A DNA stretch of 6,519 nt from Candidatus Aminicenans sakinawicola JGI OTU-1 (GCA_000493965.1 AWNV01000134.1:1-6519), one strand, 5' to 3'; shown: positions 1-5,456, numbered from the stretch's first letter. The notes: generated from the sequence alone by a model not told the origin. Program-made: numbers and translations.

Positions 1-87
1 TCAGGCACGTCCGACTTTGTCGGGTTCCCTCGAAGATCGACTCAAAAAGGCTAAATCTTTCAATGTCGCTTCCTCCATCCCCTCAAA

Positions 88-119
88 TTCTCCTGGGTTA
101 TTTATAAAAATTGCTGATA
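88..119 (+). repeat. 32-bp dispersed repeat, copy A
   Basis: This segment matches 1987-2018 in the same orientation at 29 of 32 positions by eye; mismatches are at repeat positions 9, 10 and 16. It ends in AAAAATTGCTGATA in both copies, and similarity does not continue clearly on either side. Two diverged copies 1.9 kb apart on either side of accessory genes fit a dispersed repeat or the remnant of a mobile-element end. Copy A lacks the left arm of the small inverted repeat seen around copy B. Confidence 0.6.
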
Positions 120-238
120 GAATTAATATAATATCAACTGGTTTTTATCGTTCCCCCATGAAATCTTTGTAAGTACCTTGTGTTATATACATTCTCTATA
201 ATAAATTTTAGAGTTTGTGCCAAAGTGAAAGGAAAAGG

Positions 239-269
239 TTGACATGAATATAAAAAACAGAATTATAAT
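239..269 (+). promoter_or_regulatory. Candidate distal promoter of the toxin-antitoxin operon
   Basis: A perfect -35 hexamer TTGACA (239-244) and a perfect -10 hexamer TATAAT (264-269) are separated by 19 bp, which is longer than the optimal 17. Transcription would start near 276 and give a leader of about 42 nt before the toxin ATG at 318. The -10 lies inside a TTATAA-TC-TTATAA arrangement (263-276) that could be part of an operator. Confidence 0.45.
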
Positions 270-282
270 CTTATAAATTGAC

Positions 283-309
283 TTGACAAACTTATGTTAT
301 AAGTATATT
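283..309 (+). promoter_or_regulatory. Candidate proximal promoter of the toxin-antitoxin operon
   Basis: A perfect -35 TTGACA (283-288) is followed after 15 bp by TATATT (304-309), a 5/6 match to the -10 consensus. The spacer is short. The predicted start, near 316, would leave only about 2 nt before the toxin ATG, so this transcript would be essentially leaderless for the toxin. Confidence is moderate because AT-rich DNA throws up many -10 look-alikes. Confidence 0.45.
291..303 (+). promoter_or_regulatory. Candidate operator palindrome for antitoxin autoregulation
   Basis: CTTAT-GTT-ATAAG is a perfect 5-bp-arm palindrome lying exactly between the -35 and -10 of the proximal promoter. Its right part, TTATAAG (297-303), also forms a perfect 7-bp inverted repeat with CTTATAA at 270-276, and a further TTATAA sits at 263-268. 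Xre-type antitoxins normally bind such palindromes in their own promoter, with toxin as co-repressor. The assignment is inferred from position and symmetry; there is no direct binding evidence. Confidence 0.4.
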
Positions 310-317
310 TATATATC

Positions 318-566
318 ATGAAGCGCATTGAATGGAAGCCAAAGGCTCTTCATCAAATCCGAAAGATTAGTAACCAAGAAACAAAAAGGCTGATTTATGA
401 TGCGGTGGATACTCTGAAATATTTCCCACAATGTTTGAATATTAAGAAGCTGAAGGGGAGGAATGAATATCGGCTTCGGGTTAGCCATTGGCGAGTAATA
501 TTCACTGATTCGTTAAAAATTCTTTATATTGAGGAGGTCAAGAAAAGAAATGAGCACACTTACTAA
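318..566 (+). CDS. Type II toxin, RelE/ParE superfamily
   Basis: An 82-residue basic protein with the layout of the RelE/ParE toxin fold: a short N-terminal strand (MKRIEW), a helical hairpin (residues 7-36), then the strand-rich core with KKLKG at 43-47, YRLRV at 51-55, WRVIF at 58-62 and a basic C-terminal end KKRNEHTY. Many members cleave mRNA in the ribosomal A site, using basic residues plus a C-terminal Arg/Tyr, whereas ParE members act on gyrase; the sequence alone does not decide between these. K43, K44, K46, R52, R54, R59, R77 and Y82 are candidate functional residues. The length is normal for the family, so the gene looks intact. No Shine-Dalgarno sequence precedes the ATG. It overlaps the downstream Xre antitoxin by 17 nt, the common toxin-first arrangement also seen in higBA. 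The family call is firm; a specific gene name is not. Confidence 0.88.
   Translation: MKRIEWKPKALHQIRKISNQETKRLIYDAVDTLKYFPQCLNIKKLKGRNEYRLRVSHWRVIFTDSLKILYIEEVKKRNEHTY
531..538 (+). promoter_or_regulatory. Strong ribosome binding site of the antitoxin
   Basis: GAGGAGGT inside the toxin coding region is a near-perfect Shine-Dalgarno sequence, ending 11 nt before the ATG at 550. It rules out the in-frame TTG at 529 as the start, because that codon overlaps the site itself. Its strength contrasts with the absence of any such site before the toxin. Confidence 0.8.
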
Positions 567-879
567 TATCCAGGTTATCGAACAAGATGGGAAACCCGCT
601 TTTGCGGTTATTCCCTACGATGAATATTTAAAATTACTTTCTGATGAAGATGTTACTATCCCGCATGAAGTTGTTGGTCTTGTTGTAAAAAAAGGCTTAA
701 ATCTTGTAAAAGCATGGCGCACTTATCTTGGCATGACACAGGCAAGAGTTGCAAAAAAAGCCGGAATCAGCCAGGCCGCTCTTTCACAAATGGAAAAAAG
801 CGAAAATAGATTAAGAACAGCAACACTTGAAAAGCTAGCACGCAGTATGGGATTATCTGTCGAACAACTCAAGGATTGA
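550..879 (+). CDS. Xre-family helix-turn-helix antitoxin
   Basis: A 109-residue protein that should neutralise the upstream RelE-like toxin and repress the operon. Residues 6-30 (IQVIEQDGKPAFAVIPYDEY and following) resemble the N-terminal segment common in this antitoxin group, reminiscent of the Phd/YefM pattern 'GKPxxxVxPxxEYxxLL'. Residues 54-109 form a Cro/C1-type helix-turn-helix: LGMTQARVAKKAGISQ, then ALSQMEKSENRLRTATLEKLA and a closing GLSVEQL. The ATG at 550 was chosen over the TTG at 529 because of the GAGGAGGT site and the normal antitoxin N-terminus MSTLTNIQVIEQ. The gene starts within the last codons of the toxin, so the two are translationally coupled. It appears intact. Autoregulation through the palindromes at 263-303 is inferred. 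Confidence 0.88.
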   Translation: MSTLTNIQVIEQDGKPAFAVIPYDEYLKLLSDEDVTIPHEVVGLVVKKGLNLVKAWRTYLGMTQARVAKKAGISQAALSQMEKSENRLRTATLEKLARSMGLSVEQLKD

Positions 880-968
880 TGAGGGATCTACTTTTTTCAA
901 CAAGAATCTAAATAATCGTAAATACAGTATGTATAAAGCAACAACAAAACTTGTAAAAAAGAGGGATA
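880..968. other. Short gap between the antitoxin and the propeller pseudogene
   Basis: This gap holds no gene and no convincing hairpin-plus-T-run terminator. Its right end carries AGAGGG (960-965), a plausible ribosome binding site just ahead of the GTG at 969 of the decayed propeller gene. No clear promoter for that gene was found. Confidence 0.4.
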
Positions 969-1903
969 GTGAAATTTAAGACGAAAGCTTTTTTATCTAT
1001 GGCTATATTTTTTTTCTTTTTATTTAGTTTTGGTGAAGTAAAAATCAAAGAAAAGCCAGAATGGACAGGAAAAATTAAATATAAAGAAGGAGTGAAAGTA
1101 GTAAAAAACCTAATAAACCTGTTTATGGAGATTTAACTTTTGATCTTGAAGTAAATCTAGACATTAGTGATAGAAAAAGTAAAAAATTCAAATTTCACGA
1201 TATCGGACTAATTACTCTTGATAATCAAGAAAATATTTATGCATTGGATACAAGTGAGAATTGCATTCTTAAGTTTGACAGTAGCGGAAATTATTTAAAA
1301 AAGATAGGAAGAAAAGGACAAGGACCAGGAGAATTTGAAAGGCCATCAAATTTATTTATAGATAATCAGCACAATCTTTAGGTTTCAGATCAAAGAAAAA
1401 TAAAAATATTTGATAGCTCTGGGAAATATGTAAAGAGTATTCGCCTTAATTACGAAATATATGAATTTTTTGTCGACTCACAAACAAATATAAAAGAATC
1501 TCCTCAATCAATTAGCCGAAAAGAAAAAGGATTTATTATTTAAAGAATGGAAAAGCACATTTCGAGAAGAGGGATAAGGTTCTCAAGAGAGCTAATTGAA
1601 GCAGCGTGTCAGTTCCCTCCTCACAGGCCTTTTTTTAAGCGAATTTTAGTTGATGATAGGAAGAGAATCTATGTAAGGAGAGTCGATTCCATTTTAGATA
1701 AAAGTGAGGTAATACGATTTGATATATTTGGGGAAGATGGTTATTATCTTTATAAAACAAATCTTACATTTACTCCTGAAGTCATAAGGAATGGATACAT
1801 TTATGATATCTATTATTCAGAAGAATCAAATGAAATAAGTATTAAAAAATATAAGATAATAAATTGGTCTAATATAAAATCATTTCATAATAAAAATTAT
1901 TAG
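969..1903 (+). pseudogene. Broken 6-bladed beta-propeller secreted protein gene
   Basis: The remains of a secreted 6-bladed beta-propeller (NHL-like) protein. GTG at 969 opens an N-terminal export signal (MKFKTKAFLSMAIFFFFLF) followed by KEKPEWTGKIKY. That frame stops at 1134, but the family sequence continues in the -1 frame from CCT at 1109 (PNKPVYGDLTFDLE), so one base is missing near the A6 run at 1103-1108. The -1 frame then shows propeller signatures: NIYALD, ILKFDSSGNYLKKIG, GRKGQGPGEF (about 1307-1336) and KIKIFDSSGKYVKSI. It is interrupted by TAG at 1379, where the family pattern suggests a Tyr codon, and by TAA at 1541. The same frame resumes in the C-terminal part, ending at 1903. 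Only about 311 codons remain against my recollection of about 380 for intact members, and blades seem to be missing around 1485-1497. Function of the intact family is unknown; it is probably extracytoplasmic. No lipobox cysteine is visible after the signal. Confidence 0.8.
1547..1903 (+). CDS. Open C-terminal fragment of the propeller pseudogene
   Basis: A 118-codon open stretch that could be called as a separate hypothetical protein. It carries the typical C-terminal block of the same 6-bladed propeller family: CQFPPHRPFF (residues 21-30), ILVDDRKRIYVRRV (33-46), DIFGEDGYYLYKTNLTFTP (59-77) and KKYKIINW near the end. It lies in exactly the same frame as the upstream propeller piece, separated only by the TAA at 1541. 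No ribosome binding site precedes ATG 1547 and there is no signal peptide, so independent expression is unlikely. I read it as the surviving tail of the broken gene, listed so that the open frame is accounted for. Confidence 0.35.
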   Translation: MEKHISRRGIRFSRELIEAACQFPPHRPFFKRILVDDRKRIYVRRVDSILDKSEVIRFDIFGEDGYYLYKTNLTFTPEVIRNGYIYDIYYSEESNEISIKKYKIINWSNIKSFHNKNY

Positions 1904-1986
1904 GTAGCTTAAAGGATCAGTGATATTACTTAAATATATTTTGCAATTAAGAAGCATATTAATGGCATACTCGTGAATAATCCATG

Positions 1987-2018
1987 TTCTCCTGAATTAT
2001 TCATAAAAATTGCTGATA
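1987..2018 (+). repeat. 32-bp dispersed repeat, copy B
   Basis: This is the same element as 88-119, with 29 of 32 identical bases in the same orientation. Here it overlaps a perfect 7-bp inverted repeat, GAATAAT (1975-1981) and ATTATTC (1996-2002), with a 14-nt loop, which copy A lacks. It sits directly before the long inverted repeat at 2023-2105, so 1975-2105 may be one compound element. I see no transposase remnant nearby. Confidence 0.6.
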
Positions 2019-2022
2019 AATA

Positions 2023-2105
2023 ATTTAGATAAGATGAATTTAAGGAAATGGCGTTAAAAATCTTAGTGGAGCGCAGACATGCCCTCAAATTTATCTTATC
2101 TAAAT
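2023..2105. repeat. Long inverted repeat with 23-nt arms
   Basis: Arms at 2023-2045 and 2083-2105 are complementary at 21 of 23 positions, plus one G-U pair and one mismatch, around a 37-nt loop (2046-2082). The core of the right arm is ATCTTATCTAAAT. The structure lies between the end of the propeller pseudogene and the hrcA promoter. It could be the body of a miniature repeat element or a transcript-end structure. No T-run directly follows the right arm (TTTTTT comes only at 2121), so it is not a classical intrinsic terminator. Confidence 0.65.
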
Positions 2106-2157
2106 AATCTATCATAGGCATTTTTTAGCCTTAACAGGCAATATTCCCCTTAAATAA

Positions 2158-2186
2158 TTGAAATTTTTAATATTTAATGCTATAAA
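2158..2186 (+). promoter_or_regulatory. Promoter of the hrcA-grpE-dnaK-dnaJ operon
   Basis: TTGAAA (2158-2163, 5/6 of consensus) and TATAAA (2181-2186, 5/6) are separated by the ideal 17 bp, and TGC just before the -10 makes it an extended -10 promoter. Transcription should start near 2193, about 12 nt before the TTG at 2205 and just ahead of or within the AGAGG ribosome binding site. No CIRCE-like inverted repeat (TTAGCACTC/GAGTGCTAA) is visible around it. Confidence 0.65.
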
Positions 2187-2204
2187 TCATTGAGAGGAAA
2201 GAAG

Positions 2205-3248
2205 TTGAAAACCGAATCTTTAAGAGAGAAAGATACTAATATTCTGAATCTATTAGTAGAGAACTATCTGAAAATTGGGAGTCCTATAAGTTCAGGTTTT
2301 ATTGTAAAAAAAACCAAAGCGTCTATCTCATCTGCTACAGTAAGAAATATAATGGCCAAGTTAGAGAATCACGGCTACCTTTATCAACCTCATACATCTG
2401 CAGGCCGTATCCCAACTGATAAAGGTTTAAGGCTTTATGTCAACGGTTTATTCAAAGAAGCCTTTTACAGTCGTGAATATATAAACCTTCCTTTAGAAGA
2501 TTTTTATCTTGATAAAGGAGACTTCAATTCTCTTCTTGTAAAGGTTTCAAAAGTACTATCAGATTATTCAGATAATATAGGATTTGTAATTTCTCCAAGG
2601 ATTTCCAAAATAAATTTTAGCCATATAAAATTTGTTAAAATATCTGAAGTGAAAATACTTATCATTTTAATCGCTTTATCTAATCTCGTGTTAACTGAAT
2701 CTGTTGAAACGAAAGAATATTTCACTCAAGTTGAACTTGATAGAGCTTCTCGTTATATCAATGAAAATTTTGGAGGAAGAAACCTTGTTTTTATTCTTGA
2801 TTATATTCTTAAAGAAGTCCCCAAATTCAGGATAAGATATGAAGATTTGATTAGTAAATTGACAATACTTTTAAAAGCTTATTTTTTTCAGGAAAAGAGA
2901 GAAAACAAAATATTTTTACAGGGTACTGCAAAACTGTTAGAAAAACCTGATTTATTTGATATGGAAAGGTTGAAATTTCTTTTTCAAAGCCTGGAGGAAA
3001 AGGCTAAACTTGCAAAGCTCCTTTCTGATTTTATAAGCCTTGAGAGGGTAAAAGTACTCATAGGGTCTGAATTGAATCTTCCCAATGTTTCAAGCTGTTC
3101 CCTTATTCTTTCTCATTATGGATATGACCGTCAGGTATTAGGTTCCTTAGGTATAATAGGGCCAAAAAGAATTCCTTATAAAAAAATTATCCCTGTAGTG
3201 GATTTTGTAGCAAAAAAGTTGAGCCAGGCTATCAGTTATGACAACTAG
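2205..3248 (+). CDS. hrcA: Heat-inducible transcription repressor HrcA
   Basis: HrcA is the DNA-binding repressor of class I heat-shock genes and usually binds CIRCE with GroEL as activity modulator. The 347-residue length matches the family. An N-terminal winged helix (residues ~1-75) includes SISSATVRNIMAKLE (40-54) and the near-invariant QPHTSAGRIPTDKG (61-74). The central GAF-like and dimerisation part is more diverged. The C-terminus has LGSLGIIGPKRIPY (312-325) and a terminal helix (FVAKKLSQAI). I chose TTG 2205: AGAGG at 2193-2197 is 7 nt upstream, the predicted transcript starts near 2193, and the N-terminus LKTESLREKD fits the family. The in-frame TTG at 2190 would lie upstream of the transcript. 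hrcA is first in the operon, 10 nt before grpE, and its stop codon abuts the grpE ribosome binding site. Confidence 0.95.
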   Translation: MKTESLREKDTNILNLLVENYLKIGSPISSGFIVKKTKASISSATVRNIMAKLENHGYLYQPHTSAGRIPTDKGLRLYVNGLFKEAFYSREYINLPLEDFYLDKGDFNSLLVKVSKVLSDYSDNIGFVISPRISKINFSHIKFVKISEVKILIILIALSNLVLTESVETKEYFTQVELDRASRYINENFGGRNLVFILDYILKEVPKFRIRYEDLISKLTILLKAYFFQEKRENKIFLQGTAKLLEKPDLFDMERLKFLFQSLEEKAKLAKLLSDFISLERVKVLIGSELNLPNVSSCSLILSHYGYDRQVLGSLGIIGPKRIPYKKIIPVVDFVAKKLSQAISYDN

Positions 3249-3258
3249 GGAGGAGAAA

Positions 3259-3861
3259 ATGTCAAAAAAAATTGGAACAGAGCCAGAATTAAATGACCAA
3301 GAACATAAAATAGAAATAGAATATATAATCAATAAAAAAAAGCAAATAAAAGATAAACATGATGATATAAAAACATATGGAATTAAACTGAGAAAAAAGG
3401 AAAAAGAAATAAAAAATCTTAGAAAAGAAAATGCAGAACTAAAAGAAGAATATTTAAGGCAATTAGCCGATAAGGATAATCTTAGAAAGAGGCTTGAAAG
3501 AGAAAAAAATGAATTTTACCAGTATGCTCTTTCTGAATTTTTAAGTGATCTTATTGTTGTACTAGATAATTTTGAGAGAGCTTTGGAGACTGAGGATCAA
3601 AATAATAGTAAAGGTTACCAGGAAGGTATAAAGATGATCTATAAACAGTATCAAGATGTACTCATGAAACAGGGAGTAACCCATATAGATACGAAAGATA
3701 GAAAATTTGACCCAAATCTGCATCAAGCTTTTGTTACTGAAGAATCCGAAGATGTTGAAGAGGTCCAAATAAGTGAAGAACTTCAACGGGGATATACACT
3801 ACATAACAGGCTTTTACGTCCAAGTCTGGTTAAAGTCATTATTCCAAAAAAAGAGAAATAA
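3259..3861 (+). CDS. grpE: Nucleotide exchange factor GrpE
   Basis: GrpE is the cytoplasmic dimeric cochaperone that opens the DnaK nucleotide cleft to release ADP, and in many species it also serves as a thermosensor. The 200-residue protein has a lysine/glutamate-rich N-terminal coiled coil (~42-90), the helix segment SDLIVVLDNFERAL (96-109), and the C-terminal beta-wing signature FDPNLHQAF (150-158) with GYTLHNRLLRPSLVKV (178-193). These are the family hallmarks, so the identification is firm. ATG 3259 was chosen over the in-frame ATG 3238 because GGGAGGAG (3248-3255) lies just before it; the earlier ATG would overlap the end of hrcA. The gene ends 2 nt before dnaK. The N-terminal third is very basic and A-rich, which is common in GrpE from low-G+C genomes. 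Confidence 0.95.
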   Translation: MSKKIGTEPELNDQEHKIEIEYIINKKKQIKDKHDDIKTYGIKLRKKEKEIKNLRKENAELKEEYLRQLADKDNLRKRLEREKNEFYQYALSEFLSDLIVVLDNFERALETEDQNNSKGYQEGIKMIYKQYQDVLMKQGVTHIDTKDRKFDPNLHQAFVTEESEDVEEVQISEELQRGYTLHNRLLRPSLVKVIIPKKEK

Positions 3862-3863
3862 TT

Positions 3864-5456
3864 ATGGAGCATGTTATTGGTATTGATCTAGGAACTACTT
3901 ATTCTTGTATGGCCTATTTGGAAGGAAAAGAACCAAGAGTTATATATAATATTGAAGGGATGCATGTAACTCCATCTGTTGTAAGTTTTACAAGCAAAGG
4001 AGAAAGGCTAATCGGTAACTTAGCCTCAAGGCAAGCAATTACAAATCCTGAAAATACAATTACTTCTATTAAAAGATATATGGGGAAAAAATTCCTGTCA
4101 AAAGATGTCCAAGAATCATTAAAAAGAATTCCCTATAAGTTAAAAGAGGCTCCTAATGGTGATGTAATAGTTGAAATTGATTCTAAAGTGATAACTCCTC
4201 AAGAGATCTCTGCTATGATTCTTGGGTATATGAAGAAATGTGCTGAATCATACTTTGGAGAAAAAGTAAATAAAGCTGTAATCACAGTTCCAGCACATTT
4301 TAATGACAACCAGAGGCAAGCTACAAAAGATGCTGCCAGAATTTCAGGCCTCGAAATATTGCGGGTTATTAACGAGCCAACTGCTGCAAGCTTGGCTTAT
4401 GGCTTTAATGAGAAAAAAAACAGCACCATAGCTGTATATGATATGGGAGGTGGAACTTTTGATATAACATTGATGGAAGTAAATAGCGGCATTTTCAATG
4501 TGCTGGCCACGAATGGTAATTCCTATCTTGGAGGGGATGATTTTGATAACCGCATCGTAGAGTGGCTTATAGATGAATTTAAAAAGGAAAATGGTGTTGA
4601 CATTTCAGAAGATAAATTAGCAATACAGAGAATAAAAGAAGCGGCAGAAAAGGCTAAACGCGAACTCTCTTTTACTCTTGAAACTGAAATTCACCTTCCC
4701 TTTATTTGTTCCTATAAATCCAGCTCAAAACATATAAGAAAGAAGATGACAAGAAGATTACTCGAAGAATTAACAGGAGATTTTGTTGAAAAAACTATAC
4801 CTTACATTGAGCAAGCACTATACGATGCTAAAATAGAACCTGCGCAAATCGATGAAACAATTCTAGTCGGTGGACAAACTCGTATGCCCTTGATAAAAAA
4901 GATGATAACAGATTTTTTTAGGAAAGAACCTGTTGAGCATTTGAATCCTGACGAGATTGTGGCTATGGGTGCTTCTATCCAATCAGCCGTTTTACAAGGT
5001 AAAATGTCCGGTCTCGTTGTTCTTCTTGATGTAACCCCTATTTCTTTGGGCATTGAAACAGAAAATGAAAACTTTGTCAAAATTATTGAAAAAAATAGCA
5101 CTATTCCCACAAAAAAAACAATGGCATTTACGACAGTTGAGAATGATCAAAGAAGAGTGAGAATACATGTTCTCCAGGGCGAAAGTGAAAAAGCAGCCGA
5201 GAATATATCCTTAGCGGTATTTAGCCTTGTAGGAATAGAAGGAGCTCCTGCTGGCATGCCAAAGATTGATGTTACTTTTGAAATAGATACTGATGGAATA
5301 GTTAAAGTTTCAGCCAAAGATATCGCTACTGGTAGAGAACAAGGAATTGAAGTAAGACCTTCTTCTGGTCTTACTAAAGAGGAAATAGATAATATTATAA
5401 AGACACAAAAGAAGGAATCTGGGGTAGATAAGGATGACAAAACAGGACTATTATGA
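3864..5456 (+). CDS. dnaK: Hsp70 chaperone DnaK, short form lacking the C-terminal lid
   Basis: An ATP-driven chaperone of 530 residues; DnaK usually has about 600-640. The ATPase domain (1-~380) is intact: GIDLGTTYS (6-14), K70, ITVPAHFND (140-148), R167, INEPTAAS (169-176), VYDMGGGTFD (191-200, with the autophosphorylation-position Thr198) and ILVGGQTRMP (333-342). The interdomain linker VVLLD (385-389) and the beta-sandwich (~390-503) with IHVLQGE, AGMPKIDVTFEID and VSAKD follow. After SSGLTKEEIDNIIK (500-513), the start of helix A, the protein ends within 17 residues, so lid helices B-E and the acidic tail are missing. In the substrate loop the usual MGGVM block reads ENENF (E. coli M404 corresponds to E400; A429 to V425). 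It starts 2 nt after grpE with only a weak AAGAGA site, implying coupled translation, and its last 23 nt overlap dnaJ. It may be a specialised paralogue rather than the housekeeping DnaK. Confidence 0.93.
   Translation: MEHVIGIDLGTTYSCMAYLEGKEPRVIYNIEGMHVTPSVVSFTSKGERLIGNLASRQAITNPENTITSIKRYMGKKFLSKDVQESLKRIPYKLKEAPNGDVIVEIDSKVITPQEISAMILGYMKKCAESYFGEKVNKAVITVPAHFNDNQRQATKDAARISGLEILRVINEPTAASLAYGFNEKKNSTIAVYDMGGGTFDITLMEVNSGIFNVLATNGNSYLGGDDFDNRIVEWLIDEFKKENGVDISEDKLAIQRIKEAAEKAKRELSFTLETEIHLPFICSYKSSSKHIRKKMTRRLLEELTGDFVEKTIPYIEQALYDAKIEPAQIDETILVGGQTRMPLIKKMITDFFRKEPVEHLNPDEIVAMGASIQSAVLQGKMSGLVVLLDVTPISLGIETENENFVKIIEKNSTIPTKKTMAFTTVENDQRRVRIHVLQGESEKAAENISLAVFSLVGIEGAPAGMPKIDVTFEIDTDGIVKVSAKDIATGREQGIEVRPSSGLTKEEIDNIIKTQKKESGVDKDDKTGLL

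Larger units (their letters stand above)
1..317. other. Intergenic left flank with no supported gene
   Basis: No protein family is recognisable here on either strand. The first ~75 bases are visibly richer in G+C than the AT-rich remainder, with a perfect 5-bp hairpin CCGAC-TTT-GTCGG at 11-23. A tiny minus-strand frame (ATG at 78-76, TGA at 3-1, 25 residues, ending EPDKVGRA) is open but too short and unrecognised to call as a gene. A 32-bp repeat lies at 88-119. From about 239 the region becomes the promoter and operator zone of the toxin-antitoxin operon. Confidence 0.5.

Noticed and set aside
194..213. CTCTA...TAGAG hairpin containing a TATAAT
   Set aside because: A 5-bp stem with a 10-nt loop, and no -35 at acceptable spacing before TATAAT (197-202); expected by chance in such AT-rich DNA.
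1930..2121. Minus-strand open frame of 63 codons
   Set aside because: It runs straight through the 32-bp repeat and both arms of the long inverted repeat, has no recognisable domain and no ribosome binding site.
2128..2139. GCCT-TAAC-AGGC mini hairpin near a T6 run as a terminator
   Set aside because: The stem is only 4 bp and the T-run precedes rather than follows it, so it does not form an intrinsic terminator on the plus strand.
3238..3258. Upstream ATG as the start of grpE
   Set aside because: It overlaps the end of hrcA and lies before the strong GGGAGGAG ribosome binding site that serves ATG 3259.
4802..5110. Minus-strand open frame of 102 codons inside dnaK
   Set aside because: It is the reverse shadow of the strongly conserved DnaK coding sequence; no family resemblance of its own.
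5147..5440. Minus-strand open frame of 97 codons inside dnaK
   Set aside because: Antisense shadow of the substrate-binding domain region of dnaK.
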